A stretch of DNA of 64,000 bases from Aselliscus stoliczkanus (taxonomy: Eukaryota; Chordata; Mammalia; Chiroptera; Hipposideridae): positions 106,603,478 to 106,667,477 of the forward strand of contig CM066738.1 of the NCBI GenBank assembly GCA_033961575.1, written 5' to 3'. Below, piece by piece: positions 23,901-35,964 of this stretch. Position 1 is the first letter of the stretch. Every line of letters begins with the position of its first letter. The translations under genes and the position numbers were made by a program. The notes under the pieces are model-generated. The model worked only from the letters and a program-made list of their open reading frames with translations. It was not told the DNA's origin and searched no databases.

Positions 23901-24510
23901 TTACATTTCCATCGCAGGTTGGCTCAGGGGATCGGTTGTACATGGGCCCTTGGGAACCCCAGATCATGGGGACCACACCTCATTATAACAGCAACGTCTG
24001 GAATATGTTGCCTCCTTATTTGTGGATCAGAAGAAACAGCTAAGGGGTCACATGTCTGCTCTTAAACTATCTAGCTTAGACGTGAACGCATCACTTCTGA
24101 CCACAATCCTTTGGCGGTACTTGCCACCTGGTCCCAGCTGACTGCTGGGTGGGCAGTGTGATGGCACAGCCTGGCTTGTTAGTTAGTCTCTCTCAGGCTA
24201 GCCCTCTCTCAGTCTCCTGGCTCTCAGGAAAAGAGCCGCCCAGCCTCCTTCCCTGTGGGAGTCTGTATACAACTGCTTGTCGGGGGCCGGGGGTGAACGG
24301 CCCAGCCTCTATACCAATTCCAGCATCTCTGAAGAGCCATCACAGTTCCAGAGCCTCCCTCATAGGATGACTGGGGCCATGGTGCCGCTTCTCTCTGCCC
24401 ACTCAGCCCTTCACCACAGGGACTGATCCTGAGAGCATTTCCCAACCAATGTTGTGCAAGCAAATCTTTGAGGCAGAGTCTGCTCTCCAGGGAGCTTAAT
24501 CTGTGGGCCA
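20930..24510. other. Long non-coding stretch, unassigned
   Basis: AT-rich to about 21800, with a TATG/TACA simple repeat at 21545-21590. It becomes GC-richer at 21830-22300 and 23930-24500. No supported gene. The frame at 23777-24043 (88 codons plus) and the opposed frames at 24149-24514 are unrecognised. The 21830-22300 block could be a decayed LTR, but I cannot show it. Confidence 0.4.
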
Positions 24511-24514
24511 CCAT

Positions 24515-24640
24515 CTATATTACAGTCATCAGCATGCCTGTTAAAAATGCAAATGATTGGTCATTACTCTGGGCCTATTGAATTAATATCCAGGGGTGGA
24601 GACCGGAAATGTGCATTATTAAATATCACCCCCAGAAAAT
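24515..24640 (+). mobile_element. MER5-like hAT fragment
   Basis: The order tcatcagcatgcctgttaaa, aatgcaaatgattggtcatt, gggcctattgaattaatatc and aggggtggag is that of MER5A read forwards. It is degraded at both ends and non-coding. Confidence 0.65.
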
Positions 24641-25185
24641 TATTTTGCTCATTAAAGTGACACTAATAATGACAGTTGTAATTACTTTGATTATATACAA
24701 AATTGAATAGTGGATGGGGAGTGGGGAGGTGTTCAGAGAATTAAAAAAAAACCTTATGCAAGCACTTCTGTCAAAATCATTTATGTTAAAATAGAAAAAA
24801 AAATGTCTACAAGGGAACTCCATAAGGAATAAATACACCACTTGCAGAAACAAGGATTTTAAATCTACAGACATGAAAGGTTGGACTGGTATCAATTTCC
24901 TGAGTCAAATTAGCATATTTTAAAATAATTTCATGTCTCACATCCCTGATGCCTGACATGCCCCCACCTTAGCCACTCATTGTCTTCCTTGAGCTTCTGG
25001 AACGGTGAACCCGACTGGTCAAACTGCCACTGCTGAGCTGAGAAGCCATCACTTTACCCTGAGACTGACATTATTGAGGAGGACATGCCACTGCAGTCCT
25101 TCTTTCCCATTAGACAGAGATTAGTTTTCTCATCCTTCTTCTTGTTGCCAGACCTAAATGGAAATTCTGAATGTTCTTGAATCAA
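24641..25185. other. Non-coding DNA, unassigned
   Basis: No supported gene. The minus frame of 89 codons at 24626-24895 is rich in Phe, Ile and Leu, as expected from A-rich DNA read in reverse. Confidence 0.5.
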
Positions 25186-25326
25186 GAATTAACCCCTTAA
25201 GGGCCGGCCGAGTGACGTGGTGGTTAAGCGCTGGCTTGGGAAGCCAGTGGCCCCGGTTCGGTTCTCACATGTGAGGGCCAGTAACACTGCCCTCAAAAAA
25301 AAAAAAAAAAAGAATTAACCCCTTAA
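25186..25326 (+). mobile_element. Short tRNA-derived SINE with perfect target duplication
   Basis: The body (25201-25311) starts gggccggccgagtgacgtgg, has the B-box-like ggttcggttct and ends gccctc plus a 17-18 A tail. The 15-base sequence gaattaaccccttaa is repeated exactly on both sides (25186-25200, 25312-25326). It is one of the better preserved copies here. Confidence 0.95.
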
Positions 25327-25890
25327 GCACTGCCTTGTCAAGACACATTGTGGCAGGCAACAAAAAGAAAACTGTGTGTCCCAAATCCATTTATCAAAGT
25401 ATCTTCCCATATTTTAAACCCAGTAGAAAAGAATCATGTAAGATCTGCAGTCAACGGACATGACTATATATAAATCCCACGTTTTCCAGTCTGTTCACAC
25501 ACCGTTGCTGCTGCAGCTAACGCTGCCTGACGGCACCCAGGGACCTGGTTTCATATTTTCCCCTCGAACATTAACATGAGATGCAAGGACTCTTTCCATC
25601 GCGCCAGAATGCCAGTTGCAAAATTAAAAAATAACCTCCTTTTAGTTAAAGTCTTGTTATGTTTTACTTCTTTTTGATTTTTGCATTACTTTTTGACTTT
25701 ACAACCATTACATTAAATTAGTATTTCCTTGATCGTTGTGTTTCCTTGCGTGCCCTAAAATGGTGTGTCTGAGACGAGTGTCTCCCTCCCCTCATCCCTA
25801 TTCCTTTCCAAGGGAGTCCCGTTTTTCTATGCTGGCACCACTGAGAGAAACATGTGTGTAACCTCTCATGTCTGATGTGTGTCTTAGTTA
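25327..25890. other. Non-coding DNA, unassigned
   Basis: No gene or recognisable repeat. Confidence 0.5.
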
Positions 25891-25894
25891 AAAA

Positions 25895-26115
25895 GCGCAG
25901 TGATGTAAGAGAAAGAACACTGAGTTAGGAGTGAGAAAACTTGGGTAATGGTTTCCTCTCTGGAACTTTTTAGCCACATGCCCTTAGAAAGCCATAGACT
26001 CATTTACTTTTCTTTTTTTTTTTCATTTGTAAAATGGGAATAATTAAAATTTGTTTATTAACTTCACAGTATTCTTTCGCACACAGTAAAGTGTGTGAAA
26101 GCACTGTGGGGAAGA
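25895..26115 (+). mobile_element. MIR SINE, plus strand
   Basis: It runs from agaacactgagttaggag through ccacatgcccttagaaagcc and tttgtaaaatgggaataatt to aaagtgtgtgaaagcactgt. This follows most of the MIR consensus, interrupted by a T run at 26010-26022. Confidence 0.8.
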
Positions 26116-26419
26116 AAATTATATATATCACATAAATAATGACACTGAAACCATGTCTGTTAGCTTCATACTGTGATATTTGAAACACATTGGAATGCAT
26201 GTGTGCATGGAAAACAAGCATTCCAAATAGAAGGCCCAGGGGCTGCGAACTGAAACGTCTTTTGTCTCATCTTCATTATTCCTCCTTTTTTCGAAATCCA
26301 TGTGTTCTGAGTTCTTGAATTTCCCTACCCTTGGACCAGTAAAAGCTAGGATTTTGGTGGCAGAGTGGTAAAGCGCTGAGGGGGAGTGGGGAGAGTGGCA
26401 GGCAGTGCTACGGGTGAGT
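26116..26419. other. Non-coding DNA, unassigned
   Basis: No supported gene. The minus-strand frames of 103 and 107 codons spanning 26128-26669 overlap one another and cross a G-rich simple repeat, so I treat them as chance frames. Confidence 0.45.
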
Positions 26420-26575
26420 CCTGAGAGCGAACCTCCCAAACCACGGACTTAGCACCCGGAAGCATGTTAGAAATGCGAATTCTCCTGGGGTGGGGGTGGG
26501 GGTGGGGGGGACTGGAGGGGAGTTGGGGGTGAGTCGGAGACATCCTCCTGTTTGAGAACCACTGGGCTAGAAAGG
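26420..26575 (+). mobile_element. MER5-like hAT fragment containing a G-rich simple repeat
   Basis: The left part agcatgttagaaatgcgaat and the right end gtttgagaaccactgggct match MER5 read forwards. The middle has been replaced by or expanded into a GGGGT-type repeat (26486-26512). Confidence 0.6.
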
Positions 26576-26702
26576 AGAGAGGAGGGGCATCACTGTGTCT
26601 CTGTTTCTTCAGAGCTAGAACTCCAATTTTGTTAAGAAGTCCCATAAAAGTACTCTTTCCCCTTACCATTCCATGATGAATTTCCAGGCCACATGTCTTC
26701 TA

Positions 26703-26835
26703 GTTTTTCAGCTTTAGTGAGATATCCTAACAAATATAATTGTAAGGTAATTAAAGTATACAATATAATGATTTGATATATGTATACATTATGAAAGGAC
26801 CCTTCCCATTTTTTTTCCTGTCATTTAATGGACTC
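26703..26835 (-). mobile_element. L1 LINE 3' UTR fragment, minus strand
   Basis: The text tttagtgagatatcctaaca, then tataattgtaaggtaattaa and caatataatgatttgatata, matches the antisense L1M 3' UTR. Only about 130 bases survive. Confidence 0.65.
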
Positions 26836-29800
26836 TTTTTTTTTTTTTCAGTTATATTTGGCGTTACACAAAACTCACTTAAAGCACTTGAGTGAAAGTA
26901 ATTATTCCTGCTTTCTACCTGGAAACAGGAATTTTTAACAGGAACACCTAAACTGATTACAGTGAAGCCATTTCTGCACTGTAATTTGAGACACAGAGTT
27001 AATAGAGTAAGGTTTTTAAAAGTACACTTATACAGCTACAACTTAATTAGCTCTTATTTATCAAAATTAGTCAAAGTCTAGTTTTGTTTAATGTGTTTAT
27101 TTCATAAGTATTTAAATACTCAATGACAAGAATAGCATGTTAAACATTGAAGAGCAAACATGAGCTATTCTGTTTCTTTCTCCCCCCAAAATCCACTAAA
27201 ATAAAGTAATTTCACAACAGAGACTTGATCGCCTAAAATAAGGGAAAGGAAAAAGTCCACTGTTAGATTTCGGCGTATCAGTTGTCTCTCTCTCTCTGCC
27301 TAAGTGCAGTTCAGAACCATGAGAAAGTTTCAGGATGGGGATCAGCTTTCTTATTAGAAGAAAAACAGCTATGTTGGAGGAAAGGTCTTTGGAGTGAACT
27401 AAACAAGTTGGCTCCGTCTCCTTTGCTTAGAAAGGGTCACCCAGGCTCCAGGCACATGAGGAGAGCAGACCCAGCTCCAGGACACTTACCAGCTCCCCTA
27501 GACAAAGACAGAGCGTGCTATCTCTGCAATCAGGCACACAGGGCTGAGCCAAGCCCTCCCATCACTCAAATCCCATCCTCTTCTCATGTGCGGGCAAAGT
27601 GATATCTCCCACAAGAGAAGTATTGTAATTCTAATGGGCAGTGTCAGCACCCTCATGGTGGTACCTCAACATAAAGACCTGAAACCAGGGGAGGACCCCC
27701 TGCGGAAACAAATAGCCCAGGAATATGTCATCTTGATCTGACATCTGTTGAGCTAATACCTTCTAGAAGATGACTTTGTCCCTCAAGATAAGGAACTGTA
27801 GGTGGATCAAAACCACCCTGCTTCTATCTGTCATGAGGCAGACCCATCAAAACCAGTGTTTCTAAGATAATGGGTGGATGATTAGATTTTGCTCACAAAA
27901 GTCTCTGAAGCACATTAATGCACATTAGCTCCAAGGCTGTTCCATCTTCATGCTGAAATTTCACTCACTGTTCTGTTTCCTAATGATAGCCAGCCATATA
28001 GCCAATATCATCAAAATATTAAAGGCATTTCTATAATAAAAAGGCAACAACTTGAAATTGTCCCATATTTTTAACATAAACTCCCTCTGTTCTTAATTCT
28101 ATAGGAGTGGCTAAAGTCCAAAGATTAAATTCCCACATACCAGCTAACCCCTTTTTTCTCGAAGGGGCGTGGTCCTGAATTGCACTGCCAAAGATAGATT
28201 AATTTGGCTTCCCACCTTATACATATCATCAAAACCAGTGGAATGTCAGTGTGGGCTTGTAGCATATCCCTACCAATTCTGCACTCAGTGATATTACATT
28301 GATGAAATCTCCCAAATGGGAATGTTTACAGCATGGAAATCATCAAACGCTACAAATCAGAGTTTCCTGTGTTTCTTTGTTTTTCCTCCATAACAGCGAG
28401 TTTACTGGCACACAGTTAATTTGTAAAACTTTTATTATCTGCACCTAAAGTTCCTTGCTGGAAAGTACTCCCTATTGCTATGGAGGGGATGGAGGGCATG
28501 AGAATCTATACATGGTAAAACCCTGTACAAATCCAAGGTTTTTTAAAAGCCTTTTTACAGCTCTTTCCTGATGTTACTAGCTATAAGTAAGGAAAAGACA
28601 TGAACTTGCTCTCGTCCTCAGTGAGGTAGCAGAGGTTTTCTGTTTGTAAAGCAACAGTTGTGGGCCAGGGAAAATACAGCCAGCAGGCATCCCCAAAGGC
28701 AGAGACAGAGGCTGATGATTGGAGCCACTAGTGGCCACGGTGAAGGTCTCATTCCCAGTGGCACCACATTTTTACAAACACCTAGAGTTCAGCTCAGCTC
28801 CTCACCTTGAATCGTTCCTTTCTCCTGTAACTTTGTCTTTTTCATGTCGCATGTGCTGAAGTGCTTGCCTCAGACCATCAAAGATTCACTGGAACTGGAA
28901 TTTGTTTTACTGACTTAGGAAGCGTGTTCTGAGCCCACAGGCTCAAACGCAGGCATCCGCGGCCTTCTCTAGAGCTTTAAGCAGCTCTAATCTTTCTTCT
29001 TAGGAGAAAAGATGTTTGCATCAAACCTGATTTGATTAAGAGACCTAAAAATTGGGGACTTCCAGAGCACTGTGAAAAAAACACCTAGTGTACTCATCGA
29101 AGTATCTGCCTCCAAGATTATTAGTTCTGAGGACTGTTGAAAGGAAGAGGGGACAACAAATTAAACTAAGTTCATGATTTTAGAAGGTATTATATATTAT
29201 AAGAAAGTCACAATAAAGAAATCCTTGGAATATAAATAAATGAAATTTGAATCCTTCATGAATTGCACCACCCTTCTTCATATTTTATACAACAGAGCTT
29301 GATTCTATCAGGATGTGGCAAACAATGTGCATCAGCGGCTGCCACTGCAGAATGCTATGTTGCATTTCATGCACTGGGAGAATGTGTTTCAAACACCGTG
29401 TACACAGAAGGCATCGCCCATGGATCGGGGCCTATTTTTAGATAACGGTGGCACACCCAGGTGTATAAGGATGGGCACGCACATTTGTGTGCGTGGAGAT
29501 GGAAGACAGGGTGGGCATCCAGTCACTGGTGCTTTCATGTTACACGTGTGATTGGCATTGGACCGTGCCTCGATGGGCTGTGGGTGACTACAGAAACCCG
29601 ACTCTCATACAGCTTAGTTTCTATAAAGTGCTAATTGTTCTTTTTGATTTTGGATGTCCTGGAATCCGAGTGCTCTAGAGAATCATAATGGGTTATGTAC
29701 AAGGAATGCATAGGAAACATTATCTTGTCTACAGGTTATCACACTTTATCTTGCAAGAAAATCCCACTGGCTGTTTTAATTTCTCAAAGGAAAGCTGAAG

Positions 29801-30089
29801 CAGGAGTCCATTTTGTAAAACCGGTAAACGTATCTGTCCCCCACAAGCAAGACTAGGACCCTGTGAATTGACCTGCCCATCACCCAACTTCCATGGCGAT
29901 CTCTGGCATCTTCTAGTTCCTTACCCAACCCCCAACCTCCGTGGGGGTCTCAAGAGGTGTAACTTGCAATCCACAAATCTAGAGAAATCTCATTTTAGGA
30001 ATGGAGAAACTGAAAAGTAATGAAAAGCCAATAAATAAATGGGAAGTTTTAAAACATTTTTTTCTCCACTGTTTGCCTTTTTATCTGCT
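26836..30089. other. Long non-coding stretch, unassigned
   Basis: Mostly ordinary-composition DNA with no recognisable repeat over more than 3 kb, unusual for this window. The 106-codon plus frame at 27282-27602 has Pro/Ser-rich content and no motif. Phrases at 27630-27850 could belong to a decayed retroviral element, but the evidence is too weak for a call. Confidence 0.4.
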
Positions 30090-30640
30090 GTGAATTATAT
30101 ATTGGGGGCAGGGAGCCCAGGGGAGGGAGCGATTTGGCTCATCACTCTCTAAGGCAGCCTTGACATTCCCCTCCGCTGGACTAAACTCGAGACAGGCCTT
30201 TTTTCTGACTCCAGACCTCTGACCTCCCTGTCTTGGACCATTGACTTTAGAAACCTTACAGATAAATTCTTTCTCTGCCCCTTTGAGATGTAAATCTGTT
30301 TAAAAGCCTTCTGCCAGTTTTCAAACCAGGAATGTCTGTCTCAGGGACCTGGGAGCCATCCCTTTGAAGAGCCTAACTTCAGAGGGCTTCTAGCTCCAAG
30401 TTGTAAAATGACCCCTTCTCATGAGAATATAAAAAAGTTTACTTTGCTTTTGGGAAAAGCCAATTAAGAAGCACAGTGGCCCAAAGGTACTTTCCTCACT
30501 CCAGCTCTTCAAAACCCTCCAGCCTTTTTGTTTTAGGAGAATTGAATTTAGAGTCAGTATTGAATTCTTTCCCTTATTGCAATAGCCTTGAATAAAGACT
30601 TCTTTACCTGTTTAACTTTGGTGCAAATTTAAAGCTTGAT
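30090..30640 (+). mobile_element. Probable solo LTR, plus strand
   Basis: The right end reads ccttattgcaatagccttga, then aataaagacttctttacctg and tttaacttt. A polyadenylation signal this close to a pyrimidine-rich R/U5-like end is typical of mammalian ERV LTRs. The preceding 500 bp has LTR-like mixed composition. I cannot name the family, and the left limit is approximate. Confidence 0.45.
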
Positions 30641-30689
30641 TCTGCTGCTTCACTTGAAATGTGTATAGCTGTATAAAATTAAATCTATA

Positions 30690-30795
30690 CATTGGGGATC
30701 CTAATAATACCTAATTTCAGAGCTAAAATTGTCTTCAGCACAGTATCTGGCTCATAGTAGTAAGTACTAGCAATTATAATAATAATAAGCAGTAT
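30690..30795 (+). mobile_element. MIR 3' part, plus strand
   Basis: The phrases ctaataatacctaatttcag and gcacagtatctggctcatag, then tagtaagtactagcaattat, match the MIR 3' half (usually cagtgcctggcacatagta). Confidence 0.6.
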
Positions 30796-30799
30796 TGTT

Positions 30800-33055
30800 G
30801 CAACACTCAACGATCAGTAAGGACATTGAATTGGCACTTTTTTTCCTGTCTTAAAATGGCCAGGCTACTATAATAATGCTGTTATCATAATCTTTTCTCT
30901 TTTCATTGCAATGCATCGGGGGTTCATTGTGTAAGTAAGTAAATTCCTACCTATTTGGGACATGCAGCTATCTTCCTGCCCACACATGGCTCTTCCATAG
31001 ACAACTAGCACTTCCTCTGATTGCACCACCACTGCCAGCTTATTAACGCCTCCCCAAAGGAGACCAAGGAGAGGGACATCGATGGAACTCGATTGCCAGC
31101 ATTGCTTTTGAAGCATTGCAGTAGAGTGATTTGGACAAATGTGATGGTTGAGGCTTTGGTCTCTCGATACATTTCTAGCTTTTTGCCCTCATGACTCCCT
31201 GAGTGGTTTAGTGGCCTGTTGGCTCTAGATCACAAATACATTTTATGTCTTATTTTGTTTGGGAAGTGGGAATCCTCTGACCCCCGTTCCCTCAAAATTT
31301 AGTTTCTGAAACCAGGTGCTTTAAGAACTGCAGAGTTCATCTCTGAAGTAAACCAACCACCAGAGGTTGATAAATATATGTCTTTTTAATGAGTCATTTC
31401 AACTAGGCTTAATGGAAACAAATAAAGAGCTATTTTTCAACTTTGCCACCACACAAACTCTTTGCTTTCAGGTTTCCAAAGCCAGGGGAATGCACAGATA
31501 AGCTATATAGGGCTTGATTCCAACTGCATTTTAGCGATAACATTCTGTACTTGTTGAAATTTTAAAAAATAGTTGCTTAAAACCCCATTTACACTTTGAT
31601 GTTTTTTTATTATTTCAAGGTCTGCTGGAAATACTGCTAACCAGTACCTGTTGAGAGTAGGTTAGCCAGGTCTTCCAGCATCAATGGGGAAGATTAAGAA
31701 AACCATTACAATGCTCTCTGCACCCCGTCTTTGTGCTAACTCTTTATTTGAGTTTTAATGAAAAACACTTCCTGTCAGAGACTAGGTTTGAAGGGTAATC
31801 TATGTTACCTTCACTGTTTTTTTTCCACTTTTGATCCTTTCTAGTCAAAGACATATATTACAGTATATTTCACTTGGCTGTGCTGGTAAGATTTTAAAAA
31901 TCAGGTGATACACAGGATAAAGGCGAGTTGGAAAACAACACACTTCTGAAAACATTCAACACAGTTCAGAAGAAGCAGTTGATTTCTTCAGTCTACCTGG
32001 TGGGTCCTCAGACAATAATTTGATGATGACATTTAGATCCTCGAAGGACCTTGGATAGGAGAGTAAAAGTGTCTTCCCTTCTGAAAGCTAGTCCTCCAGT
32101 TCTGAAAGCCAAAAATGACTTCATAAAGGTTTTCAGGTCATGTCTTTTTCCGGAGACTTAATGTTCTTCTGTCATCTTAGGGAAAAGCTGTGGTGACTGT
32201 ATTTCAGTTTATTAGCATTACACAAAGGCCTTATCGGTCTCTGTGAAGTCTTAAGCAAGTCTTTGCAGGATGAAAGCCTATATTCTTCTTGAGCTGTGGT
32301 TATAGAACCACTTAGGCTTAGAGGGGTATAATTAAAGCTTTTTCAATCATTGGTGTCAGAACCAGGCTTCTAGTGGAATGTAGAATGAATTCTGTATGGT
32401 GGTAGAACAGTAACTGGCTAAAATGTGTGAAGTATTGAGCCTATTTTAAAGAGTTGTTAGAAGTTACCATAACGAAAAACCATCATTGGTTACTTCTGAT
32501 ATAGCAACCAGTTCATATTTTTAGATCACAGACATATATTTTGAATAAAATTATAAATATATGAATGTATTATGTAATATATAGTACCATCATAATATCC
32601 CTTTACAATCTAATTTTTTATGATTGCATAAGATATGTATAAATAACAGTGTCTAGTATTCCATTTATAGGGTTCATAGCATAATCTCTGTATTATTTTA
32701 ATATTTTAAAATCACATCCAGTGGTACATTTATTTATAAAAATCTTCCATGTACATTTTCCTATATTTTTAATGACTTATTTTATTCATAGAACTATGCC
32801 TATATTTACTAAAAGTCTCCAAAAATATAGGAATGAATGAAATCAAGGAAGTGGTAGATGGCCAGCTTTATTAAAAATATCTTTACTGCTCTTTCTTTCC
32901 AAAAACACACTAATAAAAATGTCTTCATCCTGTTATAGCTGCATTTGCTTATTTGTTTACCTCATTTGGCCATCAATCATCTTGAAGAACAAGACTCTAC
33001 AACCCTTTCTTCAGTCATGTTCTTAATGCATGGATGTCTTCACTTGTTTATTTGT
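30800..33055. other. Non-coding DNA, unassigned
   Basis: No supported gene or repeat. The 82-codon minus frame at 30868-31116 is unrecognised. AT content rises after 32500. Confidence 0.45.
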
Positions 33056-33130
33056 TTTATTTGATCAGCATTTATTGTTTGCCAGACTTTATGCTAGATG
33101 TTGGATATAACTAAAGTATAGAAATTCCTC
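33056..33130 (-). mobile_element. L2 tail fragment, minus strand
   Basis: A short match to the antisense L2 3' tail: atcagcatttattgtttgcc followed by agactttatgctagatgttg. Confidence 0.45.
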
Positions 33131-33213
33131 AAGGTTTTTTTTTTTAATTTTACCTGATATTGTAACTTATTTGTTAAAACAAAAATCCATGTTCAACCTT
33201 TCACAAATCTTTT

Positions 33214-33655
33214 TTTTTTTTTTTTTTAAAGATTTTATTGGGGAATCAGGGAAGGGGAACAGACAAGTTGCTGTTCTTTTGTTCTTCAGTCTAGTTGTGG
33301 AGGACGTTGCTTCACTGGCCCATGTTGGTATCATCATTGCACTGTTCTTGGGTGAGGCAGATCAGTAGCCAGCCTCTGGATGGCTGCTCACAGTGGCTCT
33401 TGGCAGCTCACACCAGCTGCCAGCCACTCACGCCGACTGCCGGCCACTCACTGTAGCCTATGGCAGCCCACTGCAGCAGGAGCTGCAGCTATGCCGTCCC
33501 TGGGGACTCACAGCAGCCCAGCTCCAGGTGGAGCTGTTGTTCACCATCTTAGCTTGTAGAGGGCAGTGTCACTGGCCCTCATATATGGGATCTGAATCTG
33601 GGCCGCTGGTGTCCCAAGCCAGCTCTTAACCAATGTGCCACTTGACTGGCCCCAG
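33214..33655 (-). mobile_element. Long composite SINE, minus strand
   Basis: Read on the minus strand it begins ggggccagtcaagtggcaca and continues with the same head as the short SINEs (gttaagagctggcttggg, then gagggccagtgacactgccc). It then extends about 330 bp through a repetitive CAGC/GCTGC-rich body to gttccccttccctgattccc and the tail ccccaataaaatctttaaa, followed by a long A run (T run at 33212-33228 on plus). Weak duplicated flanks (acaaatc / agaaatc) are present. Its two 65- and 78-codon plus frames are artefacts of the element. Confidence 0.92.
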
Positions 33656-33829
33656 AAATCATTTTTATGAGCCTAACTCTTAAATCTGTATTCTTCATCT
33701 TAACCTCTATCAAATTCCCAAATCTATATATGTAAAAATTAACACAAATTTCTATAAGTGTCAAGGGCACAACAAAATAAGTTGTTTTCAAATTTAATTC
33801 ATCACCTCACCCAAGTCTTTTCTTCCATC
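33656..33829. other. Short unassigned spacer
   Basis: AT-rich sequence between the SINE and the L2 copy; nothing recognised. Confidence 0.5.
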
Positions 33830-34760
33830 ATTTTAAGTTGAAGAATCCACCATTCTCCCATCACAGACAGCCTTAGAGGGATCTTTGATTCCCATTCTCC
33901 ATGACCCTCAGAATTCTCTGTTGTCCTCTTACTTGACCTCTCAGCAGCATTAGACACACTGAATCACTCTTTCCTCCTGGAAACACTTTTTTCACTATGC
34001 TCGCAGGATGCCAGCTCACTTGGTTTTCCTCCTCACTGGGTCATCATTACTTCTCCATCTCCCTTGTGGCTTTTGTCTTCATCTCCCTGACCACCTTGGT
34101 CTTTGACTATACCAAGGCACAGTCCTGGGACCTTCTCTCATTTCCATCTACCTTACTCTCCTGGTGATCTCTTTTGGTCCCATGTCTTTAAATTATGCAA
34201 TTAATCCTAAATTCAAATTTCCAACATGTCCTTCTCTGAAACCTAGATTCTTTAATCAAATTGTTTATATAACATCTCAACTTGGATTCTTAATAAACAT
34301 ATAATATATAATATGGCCAAAACCAGTTCATGGTTTTGTGTTCAACTGCTCTAATTGTAGACTTTTGAATTTATGTTTCTGACAATTCCATCCTTTCAAT
34401 TGGTCAGCCAGATCATTTGTCTCTGACATTACTTTTTCACATTTACCCTATATTTTCCCACCCCATCCCCAAACTCTTGTTTTCTTCCTTAATTTACTTT
34501 TTACCACATTGCTTATAACATTCTAATGTAATGTATCCTCTTATTATGATTATTTTATTATTTGCTATAATTATATGTTATTGTAAGTTATTGTATAAAT
34601 TGCTATTGATAATTTATCTCTGTGAGTATTATTATTCTGGCTATCTTCACCATGATCTCTGAGGATATTTTTCTGTTTGTTCATTGCCCTATTTTCAGGG
34701 TCTTGAACATTTCCTGACATGCAGTTAACACTCAATAAATAATTGTTTAGAAAAGACTAA
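33830..34760 (+). mobile_element. L2 LINE 3' part with decayed reverse transcriptase region, plus strand
   Basis: The segment ggcacagtcctgggaccttc translates to GTVLGPSLISIY, a worn form of the CR1/L2 reverse transcriptase block usually read as GSVLGPLLFS(I/L)Y. Upstream and downstream phrases follow the L2 ORF2 3' region in order. The copy ends near 34740 in cactcaataaataattg, the standard L2 3' tail. L2 is an ancient LINE inactive in placental mammals. Confidence 0.8.
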
Positions 34761-34839
34761 GTGGATTAATAAAATCATTCTCCATTACTATTATTCCCAA
34801 AACTCAATTTATCCTTTTCCTCATACAATAAATTTGTTT

Positions 34840-35350
34840 AAATCAACAATCTGATCAAATATGTCTCATAGTAGTGGCAACTAAGAATAGAGTCCACACT
34901 GTTTGGCATGGAAAAATAACTTCATAAATATATAAGTGCCCATTAAATTTTCCAGCCTTACGTCTGTTTCTGTGTTCAGCAGACACACATTTTTACACAT
35001 TCCAGAAACATCTCTGGTCTTTTTGGGCTTTTGCTTATGTTTCTTTTCTCTGTATAATGACTTACCTCTATTTTTTCATGTTGTCAAAGTCTCCACATTT
35101 CCTAACATTGCCTCTAACCAAGCATTTTTTCAAAGCAGTGTCACCTTCCCCTTTATTCCCATATTAATTATTTTATATCCATTATATAACATATGTGACA
35201 GCATCCTTTGAATTAGAATCATTTATATAGGTGCTTGTTTCTGTATTCGATTGCACAGTATCTATTATTAAATTTAATTATCCCCACCTTTGTTTTAAAT
35301 CTCCTTTAAATCACCTTTGCCTACTGCAGTGTTTCATGCAAAGTACTTGC
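34840..35350 (+). mobile_element. Second L2 LINE 3' copy, plus strand
   Basis: A gtctttttgggcttttgctt-like segment at 35016 stands where L2 has its gccttgcacatgctgttcc region. It is followed by caaagcagtgtcaccttccc at 35133 and an AT-rich 3' part. It lies directly after the first copy in the same orientation and covers the part of the L2 3' UTR upstream of the tail, so it is a separate insertion or a local duplication. Confidence 0.55.
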
Positions 35351-35679
35351 TCCAGAAACATTTGCGGCATGTAAATATATCAAGATCTGAAATAAGAAAA
35401 ACAAATGGAAGACAACTTCAAAATTGTTTCTGGTGTGCTCAAGATTTAACTAACATCTATTCAAACCTCTTCCTCACCCTCCCCAAATCCCAATGGTACT
35501 GAACTAAAGGTTATAATGCATAAATCTAGAATAGTCTTCTGTTACTATGTCAGAAGAATATGTTTCCCATAAATAATGTAAAAAGTATGGTATTTTCAAA
35601 ACCAAATTACAATAGTAGGACTTTTTTTTTTTTTAAGTTAGATACTTGAATCAGCAAATATGTTGAAAATATTTTCGTA
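35351..35679. other. AT-rich spacer
   Basis: No feature recognised; T run at 35620-35634. Confidence 0.5.
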
Positions 35680-35960
35680 TTGAAAGCACTCCAAATCGAT
35701 GGTGTCATGAGGTGCCATTTGCCTTCTCAGGACAGAAATGTATTGGTGCTCAACAGCTTTGCAGTATTCACCAGGAAAAGGAGCCGTGCCAAGGACAAAC
35801 GCCTCAGGGCGTCCAGCCAGCCAGCATCATCGGAGCGTAGCCTGAAGTTACAGGGCCGTCAAAACGCCACCTCCAGGGACCTCAGCACAGGGGAGAGAAT
35901 GCCCCTTTGTAGGTACTTGCAGGACACTTTTTCCTGTGCTTTCAGGCCACCGCAGGCGTT
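35680..35960 (+). other. GC-rich unique segment with open frame and splice-like signals
   Basis: A plus-strand frame is open from the ATG at 35680 to 36201 (173 codons), the longest in the window. Its right half is read through an antisense MLT1 LTR and is therefore not conserved coding. The left half is unique and GC-rich. Inside it, gccttctcag at 35721-35730 is a good acceptor and gtactt at 35913 a moderate donor. They bound 182 bases that read DRNVLVLNSFAVFTRKRS and onward, rich in Arg, Ser and Lys. I do not recognise the peptide. It could be a real exon, an exonised segment or chance. Confidence 0.2.
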
Positions 35961-35964
35961 TCTG

